Notes: generated by a model not told the origin, from the letters alone. A DNA stretch of 24,552 bases from JBELHO01 sp042091375 (GCA_042091375.1 JBELHO010000049.1:1-24552); one strand, 5' to 3'. Shown: positions 15,796 to 23,435, counted from the first letter of the stretch. Translations and numbers: made by a program.

Positions 15796-16362
15796 TTAAT
15801 GGCAAACGATGATTTTTTTTCTTCTATTGCGATCTCGTCCATCTTTATTAATATCAGTTGTGAGGTATGATTTACCGGTGATTGAAATAACGATGCCACG
15901 GGAATAGCTGGGATGATTTTTGGGACAATATTTAAATGTTCCATTTCCTCCCCAATTGCCTAAACGACCCAAGGGACTATAAATTAGTGCATCTCTATAT
16001 TTGGCATACTGTAATTTGTCATCTGTCGCGATCGCTGCTTTTACTTGAATAATTCGTTCGTTAAGATTGGGTTCAAAGGTTTTATTTTTATTATTATCAG
16101 TAAAAACTGATAACACCTTGTGCCAATTGGTGCTGCAAGTATTAGATTGGTTTAAGGGGCAAAGTGTTACATGACGGCCTAAGCTAACCGCATTATTACG
16201 CGCCAAAAGCAACATGCGCTGTAGCTTACTAATTTCATTGTCTACCCGTAATTTTACAATAAATTGATTGAATTTAGGCTGTGCTAGATTAGTTAAGATC
16301 AGCAAAATAGCCAAGACGACTAACACTTCGATAAGAGTAAAAGCATGCATTTTATTACACAT
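15796..16362 (-). CDS. GspH/FimT-family pseudopilin, copy 2
   Basis: The 188-residue paralogue of the gene at 15096-15692 shares VDN.IS.L.R.LLLAR and N.AV, then CPL, W.KV..VF, IQVKAAIATDD.LQY, YCP, SRGI..S..G.SYL and a final Cys. Its leader is MCNKMHA before FTLIEVLVVLAIL, with Ala instead of Gly at -1, which PilD-type peptidases cut less readily. The loop that is DLDQDG in copy 1 is DNNKNK here, and the C-terminal loop DINKDGRDRNRR is basic, so the putative calcium ligands are largely lost. The start ATG at 16362 has GAGG two bases upstream, close for a ribosome binding site. ATG 16350 would leave a leader of only three residues. It lies 76 bases after nadE on the same strand. Confidence 0.82.
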   Translation of the reverse strand: MCNKMHAFTLIEVLVVLAILLILTNLAQPKFNQFIVKLRVDNEISKLQRMLLLARNNAVSLGRHVTLCPLNQSNTCSTNWHKVLSVFTDNNKNKTFEPNLNERIIQVKAAIATDDKLQYAKYRDALIYSPLGRLGNWGGNGTFKYCPKNHPSYSRGIVISITGKSYLTTDINKDGRDRNRRKKIIVCH

Positions 16363-16395
16363 AACCTCGATCCATGAGGAATGTTATATTATTTA

Positions 16396-16424
16396 GTTAT
16401 AGCACCTAGTTAGCTATTTTACTA
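16396..16424 (-). promoter_or_regulatory. Candidate extended -10 promoter for the pseudopilin pair
   Basis: On the minus strand TGCTATAAC is an extended -10 (TATAAC at 16401-16396 with TG one base upstream). A weak -35, TAGTAA (16424-16419), sits 17 bases away. It would let the two pseudopilin genes be transcribed separately from nadE. Motif evidence only. Confidence 0.35.
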
Positions 16425-16438
16425 CTGATGGGGTTATT

Positions 16439-17278
16439 TCAGATTTCATCATATATGGTCGGTATAGCTGCTCTTTTGTGTTGGGTTTTTTGATAAATTG
16501 CAATAATCATTGATGCCACTGATGGATCTACAGGGTTGCCCTCAAGGAAGTCATCGAGTTGATCATAAGAGAACCCCAAAGCATCTTCATCTTTTTTTCC
16601 GGGGTCAAGGTCTTCTAAATCGGCAGTAGCAGCCTTATTTACCAATAAATCTGGTGCATTTAGGTGATTAGCCAGTTGCCGTACTTGACGTTTTGACAAA
16701 CCAAATAACGGCGCTAAATCGCAAGCACCGTCTCCCCATTTGGTAAAAAAGCCGGTGATATTTTCTGCTGAGTGATCGGTACCTAGTACTAATCCACCTA
16801 GAATACCGGCAATATGATATTGACTCACCATGCGAGTTCGCGCTTTGACATTGCCCTTTGAAAAATCAATGCGACGCTCATTAGCTGTTAGAATACCGCC
16901 GTTTTCCAAGGCGGACAAGGTTGCCTGATGAATACCATTGGTGCCATCAAAAATATTGGTGGTGATACAATGCGAAGGTTGAATAAAATCTAAGGCTAAT
17001 TGCGCATCGGCCTCATCTGCTTGTACTTTATAGGGTAAACGAACCGCAATAAAGCGATAATCTGCATTGTCTTGCTGTTGATTTAGTTGTTCTACAGCGA
17101 GTTGAGCTAAACGACCACAAGTTGAAGAGTCTACTCCACCACTGATCCCTAAAATCAAATTTTTAAAGCCAGATTGAAGAAGTTGCTTTTTAATAAAGGT
17201 GATTCGGCGATTAATTTCAAATGAAGGGTCTATAGTCGGTAAAACTCTCATTTCTTGAATAATTGATTGATGATCCAT
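16439..17278 (-). CDS. nadE: NH3-dependent NAD+ synthetase
   Basis: NadE adenylylates nicotinic acid adenine dinucleotide (deamido-NAD) and amidates it to NAD+, the final step of NAD synthesis. The protein has 279 residues from ATG 17278 (MDHQSIIQEM). AAGG seven bases upstream supports this start over an ATG 17 codons earlier that gives no family-like sequence. The ATP pyrophosphatase P-loop LGISGGVDSS covers residues 43-52. Other NadE blocks are VRLPYKVQADEADA, NVKARTRM, HIAGILGGLVLGTDHSAEN, TKWGDGACDLAPLFGLSK and the C-terminal KKDEDALGFSYDQLDDFLEG. There is no N-terminal glutaminase domain, so ammonia is the likely nitrogen donor. It is divergent from glnB. Confidence 0.97.
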   Translation of the reverse strand: MDHQSIIQEMRVLPTIDPSFEINRRITFIKKQLLQSGFKNLILGISGGVDSSTCGRLAQLAVEQLNQQQDNADYRFIAVRLPYKVQADEADAQLALDFIQPSHCITTNIFDGTNGIHQATLSALENGGILTANERRIDFSKGNVKARTRMVSQYHIAGILGGLVLGTDHSAENITGFFTKWGDGACDLAPLFGLSKRQVRQLANHLNAPDLLVNKAATADLEDLDPGKKDEDALGFSYDQLDDFLEGNPVDPSVASMIIAIYQKTQHKRAAIPTIYDEI

Positions 17279-17340
17279 GATCTGACCTTTATAACGAGGG
17301 ACTAATTTTGTATAAATAGAAAGTAACAAATTTATCAGTT

Positions 17341-17368
17341 TTGTTTGTCTTAGACAATTGTGTACAAT
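17341..17368 (+). promoter_or_regulatory. Candidate glnB promoter with two adjoining dyads
   Basis: TTGTTT (17341-17346) and TACAAT (17363-17368) are 16 bases apart and lie about 40 bases before glnB. Between and over them are two inverted repeats: TTGTCT-T-AGACAA (17345-17357) and ATTGT-GT-ACAAT (17357-17368). The second covers the -10. This layout would suit a repressor site, but the regulator is unknown. I see no sigma-54 signature. Confidence 0.45.
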
Positions 17369-17405
17369 GATTTTAAGTGAAGAATTTTAAGTTAAGGTCA
17401 AATCA

Positions 17406-17744
17406 ATGAAAAAAATTGAGGCTATTATCAAACCATTTAAAATGGATGATGTTAGAGAAGCATTAGGTGAGATTGGTGTTAACGGTATGACAGTATCTGA
17501 AGTCAAAGGCTTTGGCCGGCAAAAGGGCCATACGGAACTATATCGTGGCGCTGAATATATGGTGGATTTTTTGCCTAAAACTAAGTTAGAAATTGTCGTG
17601 CCGACAGATAAAGTAGAGCGTTGTATTGAAGCAATTATGGCCACTGCGCAAACCGGCAAAATTGGCGATGGTAAAATATTTGTGACCGATGTTGAACGGG
17701 TTATTCGCATTCGCACTGGTGAGCAAGATAACGAGGCCATCTAA
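17406..17744 (+). CDS. glnB: Nitrogen regulatory protein PII
   Basis: The 112-residue trimeric signal protein has the usual PII length. The N-terminus MKKIEAIIKPFKMDDVREAL, the T-loop GHTELYRGAEYMVDFLP with the uridylylation site Y51, and the B-loop TGKIGDGKIF are all intact. PII senses 2-oxoglutarate and ATP/ADP and, through uridylylation, controls glutamine synthetase adenylylation and NtrB/NtrC. No amtB follows, which fits glnB rather than glnK. TAAGG (17393-17397) lies eight bases before the ATG. It stands alone, divergent from nadE and convergent with bamD. Confidence 0.97.
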   Translation: MKKIEAIIKPFKMDDVREALGEIGVNGMTVSEVKGFGRQKGHTELYRGAEYMVDFLPKTKLEIVVPTDKVERCIEAIMATAQTGKIGDGKIFVTDVERVIRIRTGEQDNEAI

Positions 17745-17811
17745 CCAACAAATGCAATCAATTAATTATATAGCTTGGTAAATCAGACTCTGCACTGTGG
17801 TAAATACAAAT

Positions 17812-17839
17812 GCCAAAAGGGTTGAATGATCCTTTTGGC
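17812..17839. terminator. Hairpin, possible weak terminator between glnB and bamD
   Basis: A perfect 9-bp stem GCCAAAAGG (17812-17820) / CCTTTTGGC (17831-17839) has a 10-base loop. On the plus strand TAATTACTGG follows, which is a poor T tract. On the minus strand ATTTGTATTT follows, which is better and would suit the end of bamD. The convergent position suggests a shared terminator of modest strength. Confidence 0.5.
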
Positions 17840-17868
17840 TAATTACTGGCTAATTTCTGGCTAATTTC
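17836..17868. repeat. Three tandem 11-bp direct repeats
   Basis: TGGCTAATTAC (17836-17846), TGGCTAATTTC (17847-17857) and TGGCTAATTTC (17858-17868) run head to tail, followed by a decayed TGGGAAATT. The first copy overlaps the right arm of the hairpin at 17812-17839. The period is close to one DNA helical turn. Replication slippage or a set of protein-binding sites are both possible. Confidence 0.8.
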
Positions 17869-17944
17869 TGGGAAATTGAACAAACTTATTTAAATGACTA
17901 ACAGCTCTGAACTGAACAGTTATCCGTGACATCAATTTACTTAT

Positions 17945-17971
17945 TGGTGCGGTCAAATGCAAACCACACCA
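17945..17971. other. Second hairpin in the glnB-bamD gap
   Basis: TGGTGCGGT (17945-17953) and ACCACACCA (17963-17971) pair over 8 of 9 positions with one central mismatch and a 9-base loop. No T run follows on either strand. It lies just beyond the bamD stop and could protect or help end the bamD transcript. Confidence 0.35.
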
Positions 17972-18007
17972 GCTAAGCTATAAGGACATAGACACAACTT
18001 AATACAA

Positions 18008-18757
18008 CTAATTTTCTCCATAACTAGCTGCCAATACTTGTTTGGCATTTTGTTTTAAATCGTCTAGTCCCATTTTGTCATAGCATTCGATCATCATTGC
18101 TAATGCCTGTTCTACTTCTTCACTTGGTGAGTAATATTCAACAATATACCGACCTCTGTTGGCAGCCGATGCATAGGCCTCTCTTTTAAAGTAAAACTTA
18201 GCTACGGCCAGTTCATATTGGGCTAAACGAGATTTTATCGAGATCATACGCTTGCGGGCATCAGCAGCATACTTACTTTGTGGGTAATCAGTTAATATCC
18301 GTTTTAAATCAGCAAAGGCAGAACGAGATGCCGCGGGATCTCTATCGGTTCGGTCAATCCCCGCCAAATCTTGAAATAAATTTTCTTCGGTTGATATGTT
18401 GATCAAGGCACGCATGTAGTAGACATAATCAACATTGCTGTGGTTGGGATTAAGTCGTAAAAATCTATCTGTTAACGCGATACCCTGTGCTGTATCACCG
18501 CTTTTGTAATAGGCATAAATCAAATCTAATTGCACTTGATGAGAAATGGGACCAAATGGAAAGCGAGAATCAATAGCTGACAAAATTTGGATAGCTTTGG
18601 AGTACAAGCTGCTGTCTAGTGCCTCTCGTGCATCATTAAATAAGGCTTGTGCTGATTTGTCAGGTACTTTATCGATTTCATTATTATCAGATGATGAGCA
18701 CGCCGTTAAAGTTAGAAATAATATTAAAAAAATTGTTTTAATTGTCAGTTTTTCCAT
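18008..18757 (-). CDS. bamD: Outer membrane assembly lipoprotein BamD
   Basis: BamD is the essential lipoprotein partner of BamA in beta-barrel insertion at the outer membrane. From ATG 18757 (MEKLTIKTIF) there are 249 residues, close to 245 in E. coli. A GTG five codons upstream is possible but less likely for a lipoprotein signal. The lipobox is LTAC with the modified Cys at residue 20. TPR-type helices follow: KSAQALFNDAREAL, YYKSGDTAQGIALTDRFLRLNPNH, DYVYYMRALINI, DRDPAASRSAFADLKRILTDYPQSKYA and the C-terminal repeats ending near YDKMGLDDL. Neither start has a clear ribosome binding site. It is divergent from rluD, as in E. coli. Confidence 0.96.
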   Translation of the reverse strand: MEKLTIKTIFLILFLTLTACSSSDNNEIDKVPDKSAQALFNDAREALDSSLYSKAIQILSAIDSRFPFGPISHQVQLDLIYAYYKSGDTAQGIALTDRFLRLNPNHSNVDYVYYMRALINISTEENLFQDLAGIDRTDRDPAASRSAFADLKRILTDYPQSKYAADARKRMISIKSRLAQYELAVAKFYFKREAYASAANRGRYIVEYYSPSEEVEQALAMMIECYDKMGLDDLKQNAKQVLAASYGEN

Positions 18758-18908
18758 AGAATTTGGTATCACTATGTTGTTTTAGTTAAAATAAAATGTG
18801 TTTTACTACTATTTACTTAATGTAATTAAAATAGCAAAGAGGTAAAATAGTTGTAGGCATTCTAACCTAGCAAGCAAACCTTGCACAGTGCTAATTACAG
18901 AGAATTTA

Positions 18909-19877
18909 ATGGCTGAAATAATTCAACACAAAGAGATAGTCCCAGAATCATGTTTAGGCAAGCGATTTGACCAAAGCTTGGCAATAATGTTCCCTGAATA
19001 TTCTCGGTCGCGCTTAAAAGAGTGGCTTTTGGCCGGTAACGTCACTGTTGATGGCACCGTACTCACTCGCGCAAGAGAAAAAATGTACGGCGGCGAAATT
19101 GTTGAAATCAATAGCCAAATTGATAGTGAAACGCGTTTTGAAGCACAAAATATTCCGTTGCATATTGTCTATGAAGACGAAGACATACTGGTGATCAATA
19201 AACCGGCTGGTCTTGTCGTACATCCCGGTGCAGGCAATCCCGACGGTACTGTACTCAATGCCTTATTACACCATTGCCCACAGCTAGACATAGTACCTCG
19301 TGCCGGCATTGTGCATCGTCTTGATAAAGATACTACAGGATTGATGGTGGTCGCAAAAACTATAGCCGCACAGACTAACCTAGTAGAATCGTTGCAAGCA
19401 AGAGAGATCACTCGAGAGTACGAGGCCATAGCGAGTGGTGTAATGACTGCTGGCGGTTTAGTCGATGAACCTATCGGCCGTCATGCCACCAAAAGAACCC
19501 ATATGGCGGTGACTATTTCTGGTCGACCATCGGTAACCCATTATCGAGTCATGGAAAAATTTCGTCTGCATACTCGGTTGAGGTTGCGCCTAGAGACAGG
19601 GCGTACCCATCAAATCCGTGTGCACATGGCTCATATCACCCATCCTTTAGTGGGAGATCCTGTGTATGGTGGTCGTCCTCGTCCTCCGAAAAATGCCACT
19701 GAAGAGCTCAGAGAACAGTTACAATTGTTCAAACGCCAAGCCTTGCATGCGGCGATGTTATCACTTTTTCATCCCATTTCAGGGGAGCAAATGACTTGGC
19801 ACGCCGATGTACCTCAAGACATGGTGTTGTTGACCCAATGCTTGCGCGCCGATAGCCAAATCAATCTCGGTGACTAA
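18909..19877 (+). CDS. rluD: 23S rRNA pseudouridine(1911/1915/1917) synthase
   Basis: RluD isomerises three uridines in helix 69 of 23S rRNA. From ATG 18909 (MAEIIQHKEIVPE) it has 322 residues (326 in E. coli). An S4 RNA-binding domain spans about residues 18-75 (RSRLKEWLLAGNVTVDG). The pseudouridine synthase domain has INKPAGLVVHPGAGNPDGTVLNALLHH, the catalytic motif RLDKDTTG with D139, and RLETGRTHQIRVHMAHITHPLVGDPVYGG. The ATG at 18909 is preferred over a TTG at 18888 because it aligns with E. coli MAQ and has AGAG six bases upstream. The end overlaps the pgeF start by eight bases, so the two are probably coupled. Confidence 0.97.
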   Translation: MAEIIQHKEIVPESCLGKRFDQSLAIMFPEYSRSRLKEWLLAGNVTVDGTVLTRAREKMYGGEIVEINSQIDSETRFEAQNIPLHIVYEDEDILVINKPAGLVVHPGAGNPDGTVLNALLHHCPQLDIVPRAGIVHRLDKDTTGLMVVAKTIAAQTNLVESLQAREITREYEAIASGVMTAGGLVDEPIGRHATKRTHMAVTISGRPSVTHYRVMEKFRLHTRLRLRLETGRTHQIRVHMAHITHPLVGDPVYGGRPRPPKNATEELREQLQLFKRQALHAAMLSLFHPISGEQMTWHADVPQDMVLLTQCLRADSQINLGD

Positions 19878-20640
19878 AAGCCATTCAGCTATAACTAGAC
19901 TGCCATGGCCAGTAGACAATGTACTGGCTGTGCAAACCTCGCGCTATCCAAATTCAGGTTTAACTGACAATACCCAGCTAGTAAGCAATGTTAATTATGC
20001 TCATTTTAATCTGGCATTGCATGTCGGAGACATCGAACACAATGTGATTAACAATCGCCAACAGCTGCTACAAACCCTGCCGGCTACTCAGCATATTCAA
20101 TGGTTAAATCAAGTACATGGTAGCGAGGTTGCAACTATTGAGCAGTTCAGCCCTGAGGCTATAACAGCTGACGCATCTATTACTCGTTGTAAAAATTTGG
20201 CTATGGCAATCATGACTGCAGACTGCCTGCCTATTTTACTTTCTAATGTACAGGGCACAGAAATTGCTGCTATTCACGGTGGATGGCGCTGTTTAGCTGC
20301 AAATATAATAGCTAAAACACTTTCTGCCATGCACAGTAACAATGATCAGCTAATCGCTTGGTTAGGTCCTTGTATTGGCACTGCTCATTTTGAAGTAGGC
20401 GCAGAAGTTCGCTCCGCCTTTGTTAATATCAGTCCTGAACTCAGTCATTACTTTTGTAAAAACAAGGTTGATCGGTTTCAGGCTGATCTCGCCGGTATTG
20501 CGGTGTTTTTATTGCAACAAAGCGGTATTGTACAGATCAACCGCAGCGATGAATGCACGGTAAGCCAAGCCAATAAATATTTCTCATTTCGACGAGAAAA
20601 CAAAACCGGTCGCATGGCCTCAGTGATTGTTTTACAGTAA
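19870..20640 (+). CDS. pgeF: Peptidoglycan editing factor PgeF (YfiH family, multicopper polyphenol oxidase fold)
   Basis: The protein has 256 residues (243 in E. coli YfiH). It carries the family metal-site motifs NQVHGSEV (H83), MTADCLPILL (C119) and AAIHGGWR (H136), then AWLGPCIGTAHFEVGAEV and the end SFRRENKTGRMASVIVL. The Cys-His-His set matches the active site known in this fold. In E. coli the protein is reported to remove L-serine wrongly built into peptidoglycan precursors instead of L-alanine; older annotations call it laccase. The start is GTG at 19870, inside the last codons of rluD. The rluD-pgeF-clpB order is conserved with E. coli. Confidence 0.94.
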   Translation: MTKSHSAITRLPWPVDNVLAVQTSRYPNSGLTDNTQLVSNVNYAHFNLALHVGDIEHNVINNRQQLLQTLPATQHIQWLNQVHGSEVATIEQFSPEAITADASITRCKNLAMAIMTADCLPILLSNVQGTEIAAIHGGWRCLAANIIAKTLSAMHSNNDQLIAWLGPCIGTAHFEVGAEVRSAFVNISPELSHYFCKNKVDRFQADLAGIAVFLLQQSGIVQINRSDECTVSQANKYFSFRRENKTGRMASVIVLQ

Positions 20641-20702
20641 GTACCTATTTTTTGTAATGCTGCTATTATTTTTTTATGACTATTTTATGGATAAGTCAGT
20701 CA

Positions 20703-20728
20703 CTTGATTTAAGCGCATTTGCCCATAA
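20703..20728 (+). promoter_or_regulatory. Candidate sigma-32 heat-shock promoter for clpB
   Basis: CTTGATT (20703-20709) and CCCATAA (20722-20728) are separated by 12 bases. They closely match the RpoH pattern CTTGAAA N11-16 CCCATNT. The site lies 50 bases before the clpB start, as expected for a gene that belongs to the heat-shock regulon in related bacteria. Confidence 0.7.
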
Positions 20729-20778
20729 ATTATCTATACAAATGAAATTACCATCGAACATATTGCAGGAGGTATTCA

Positions 20779-23355
20779 GTGCGTTTGGAACGTTTTACAC
20801 AACCTTTTCAAGAAGCTATTTCTGATGCTCAATCATTAGCATTGGGCAAAGATCATCAATTTATTGAACCCTTGCACCTAATGTTGGCGTTGCTTAATCA
20901 AAATGGCAGCAGCGTTATCTCATTGCTAAAAAGTGCAGCTATCAATGTCCGCGGCTTGCGCACTCAACTAGAAGAGCAACTGGTAAATCTGGCACAAGTA
21001 TCCGGTACTGGCGGCGATTTGCAACTATCATCTGGGTTGGCGAGATTATTTAATTTATGTGATAAATATTCACAGCAAATGTCAGATAAATATATTTCCT
21101 CTGAAATTTTTATTTTAGCGGCCCTTGAGGATAAAGGGGCATTGGCAAAAATATTGAAATCGTTAGGCGCTAATGAACAAAGGATAAAAGATGCCATATT
21201 GCACATCCGTGGCGGTGAAAGTGTTGATGATCAAAATGCTGAAAGTGTTCGCCAAGCCCTCGATAAGTTTACAGTAGATTTAACCGAAAGAGCGGAATTA
21301 GGTAAACTAGATCCTGTGATCGGACGCGATGATGAAATTCGTCGAACCATACAAGTATTGCAGCGCAGAACTAAGAATAACCCAGTGTTAATTGGTCAGC
21401 CTGGGGTTGGTAAAACAGCTATTGCCGAAGGATTAGCACAGAGAATTGTCGATCTTGAAGTGCCAGAAGGCATTAAAAACAAGCGAGTTTTGTCTTTAGA
21501 TATGGGCGCCTTAGTTGCTGGAGCCAAATATCGCGGAGAGTTTGAAGAGAGATTGAAAGCGGTGCTTAGTGAGTTAGCTAAGCATGAAGGACAAATTATT
21601 CTTTTTATTGATGAGCTTCATACTATGGTTGGCGCGGGTAAAACCGATGGCGCTATGGATGCCGGCAATATGCTCAAACCAGCCCTAGCAAGAGGTGATC
21701 TCCATTGTATTGGTGCAACAACACTCGATGAATACAGACAATATATCGAAAAAGATGCCGCATTGGAGCGACGCTTTCAAAAAGTATTAGTCAATGAACC
21801 AAGTGTTGAAGACACCATTGCGATTTTACGCGGATTAAAAGAAAAATATGAATTACATCACTCTGTTGATATTACTGATCCTGCCATAGTCGCTGCGGCA
21901 ACCTTATCCCATCGCTATATCAGTGATCGACAATTGCCTGATAAAGCGATTGATCTTATTGATGAAGCAGCGTCAAGTATTCGCATGCAAATTGATTCAA
22001 AACCAGAGGATATCGATCGCTTAGAGCGGCGAATTGTGCAACTAAAATTAGAACAAAAAGCATTAGAACAAGAAACCGATCAAGCCTCAAAAAAGCGACT
22101 TGCTATTTTGTCAGAAGATATCGTCGAGCGACAAAAGAGTTTTGATGAACTTGATGAAATTTGGAAAACAGAAAAAGCAGCCTTGTACGGAACACAAACC
22201 ATTAAGACTGAATTAGAGCAGGCAAGGTTTGAATTGGAAACAGCAAGGCGGGCGGGCGATTTAAACCAAATGGCTAAGTTGCAATACAGTAAGATCCCTG
22301 AACTAGAAAAGCAGCTCGATCTGGCTAGCCAAGCAGAAATGCAAGAAATGACCTTGTTGCGCAATAAAGTCACCGATGTAGAAATTGCCGATGTATTGAG
22401 TCGTTCAACCGGTATTCCTGTCTCGAAAATGCTTGAAGAGGAATGTGAAAAATTATTGAAAATGGAGGATAAGCTGCACAGTCGGGTAATAGGTCAAGCG
22501 GAAGCGGTAATGACCGTATCTAATGCCATTAGACGATCGCGATCAGGTTTAGCCGATCCAAATCAACCTATAGGTTCATTTATGTTTTTAGGCCCTACTG
22601 GCGTCGGTAAAACAGAATTAACTAAGGCATTAGCACAGTTTTTATTTGATAGTGATGATGCGTTGATCCGCGTTGATATGTCTGAATACATGGAAAAACA
22701 CTCTGTCGCTCGTTTAATAGGCGCGCCACCTGGTTATGTCGGTTATGAAGAAGGAGGCTTATTAACCGAATCTGTGCGCAGAAAACCCTACTCTGTGATA
22801 TTACTGGATGAAATTGAAAAAGCTCATGCAGATGTCTTTAATATTCTCTTACAAGTACTTGATGATGGAAGGTTAACCGATGGCCAAGGGAGAACCGTTG
22901 ATTTTCGCAATACAGTGATCATCATGACCTCAAATATTGGCTCAGAGATCATTCAAAGTTTTTCAAACGACAATGATTATCAACTGATGAAAGACAATGT
23001 GATGGCAGAATTGACACATCATTTTAAGCCTGAGTTTATTAATCGCGTAGATGAATCGATTGTCTTTCACCCCTTGCAGGTCAAACAGATTGAAAAAATT
23101 GCAGCCATTCAAATAAATGAGTTGAGTAAACGGCTAGTCAGTAAAGACATTAGTTTTTCAGCTACGAATGCAGCATTAACACTAATTGCTGAAGTTGGCT
23201 TTGATCCACTATTTGGCGCTAGACCCCTTAAGCGAGCCATACAAAAAAATGTTGAAAATCCATTGGCGCAACAAATATTGTCGGCTAATTTCATCGCTGG
23301 AGATGAGATCACACTCACCGTGGTGAATAATCAATTAGTATTAACTAAACAATAA
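20779..23355 (+). CDS. clpB: ATP-dependent disaggregase ClpB (Hsp104 family)
   Basis: ClpB works with DnaK/DnaJ/GrpE to pull polypeptides out of aggregates. It has 858 residues (857 in E. coli) and aligns nearly without gaps. The order is: N-domain (1-145), NBD1 with Walker A GQPGVGKT (K212), Walker B E279 and pore loop AKYRGEF, coiled-coil middle domain (about 400-525), and NBD2 with GPTGVGKT (K611), GAPPGYVGYEEGG pore loop and Walker B E678. The start is GTG at 20779 with a strong AGGAGGT (20767-20773) five bases upstream. Codon 149, the GTG internal start for the short isoform in E. coli, is GTT here. W543 of E. coli is Ser here. It is preceded by a sigma-32-type promoter. Confidence 0.98.
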   Translation: MRLERFTQPFQEAISDAQSLALGKDHQFIEPLHLMLALLNQNGSSVISLLKSAAINVRGLRTQLEEQLVNLAQVSGTGGDLQLSSGLARLFNLCDKYSQQMSDKYISSEIFILAALEDKGALAKILKSLGANEQRIKDAILHIRGGESVDDQNAESVRQALDKFTVDLTERAELGKLDPVIGRDDEIRRTIQVLQRRTKNNPVLIGQPGVGKTAIAEGLAQRIVDLEVPEGIKNKRVLSLDMGALVAGAKYRGEFEERLKAVLSELAKHEGQIILFIDELHTMVGAGKTDGAMDAGNMLKPALARGDLHCIGATTLDEYRQYIEKDAALERRFQKVLVNEPSVEDTIAILRGLKEKYELHHSVDITDPAIVAAATLSHRYISDRQLPDKAIDLIDEAASSIRMQIDSKPEDIDRLERRIVQLKLEQKALEQETDQASKKRLAILSEDIVERQKSFDELDEIWKTEKAALYGTQTIKTELEQARFELETARRAGDLNQMAKLQYSKIPELEKQLDLASQAEMQEMTLLRNKVTDVEIADVLSRSTGIPVSKMLEEECEKLLKMEDKLHSRVIGQAEAVMTVSNAIRRSRSGLADPNQPIGSFMFLGPTGVGKTELTKALAQFLFDSDDALIRVDMSEYMEKHSVARLIGAPPGYVGYEEGGLLTESVRRKPYSVILLDEIEKAHADVFNILLQVLDDGRLTDGQGRTVDFRNTVIIMTSNIGSEIIQSFSNDNDYQLMKDNVMAELTHHFKPEFINRVDESIVFHPLQVKQIEKIAAIQINELSKRLVSKDISFSATNAALTLIAEVGFDPLFGARPLKRAIQKNVENPLAQQILSANFIAGDEITLTVVNNQLVLTKQ

Positions 23356-23387
23356 GTTGGTTAAAAATCAACAGTTGTAAATAGACC

Positions 23388-23435
23388 AAGCCATCAAGAT
23401 CCAAGATTGATGGCTTAGTTAATTAAAATTTTTTT
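23388..23435 (+). terminator. Intrinsic terminator after clpB
   Basis: A perfect 10-bp stem AAGCCATCAA (23388-23397) / TTGATGGCTT (23407-23416) has a 9-base loop. AGTTAATTAAAA follows and then seven T (23429-23435). The T run is set back about 12 bases from the stem, so efficiency is uncertain, but the place, 33 bases after the clpB stop, is right. Confidence 0.6.

Noticed and set aside
14354..16362. Type II secretion (gsp) operon instead of type IV pilus
   Set aside because: PilY1 and PilW/X/V are pilus-specific, and no gspC-F, L or M genes are present.
17279..17405. Sigma-54 promoter for glnB
   Set aside because: No GG-N10-GC pair with the TGGCAC/TTGCA context was found; the sigma-70-like pair fits better.
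17836..17868. Short CRISPR-like array
   Set aside because: The 11-bp units are directly adjacent with no spacers and no cas genes.
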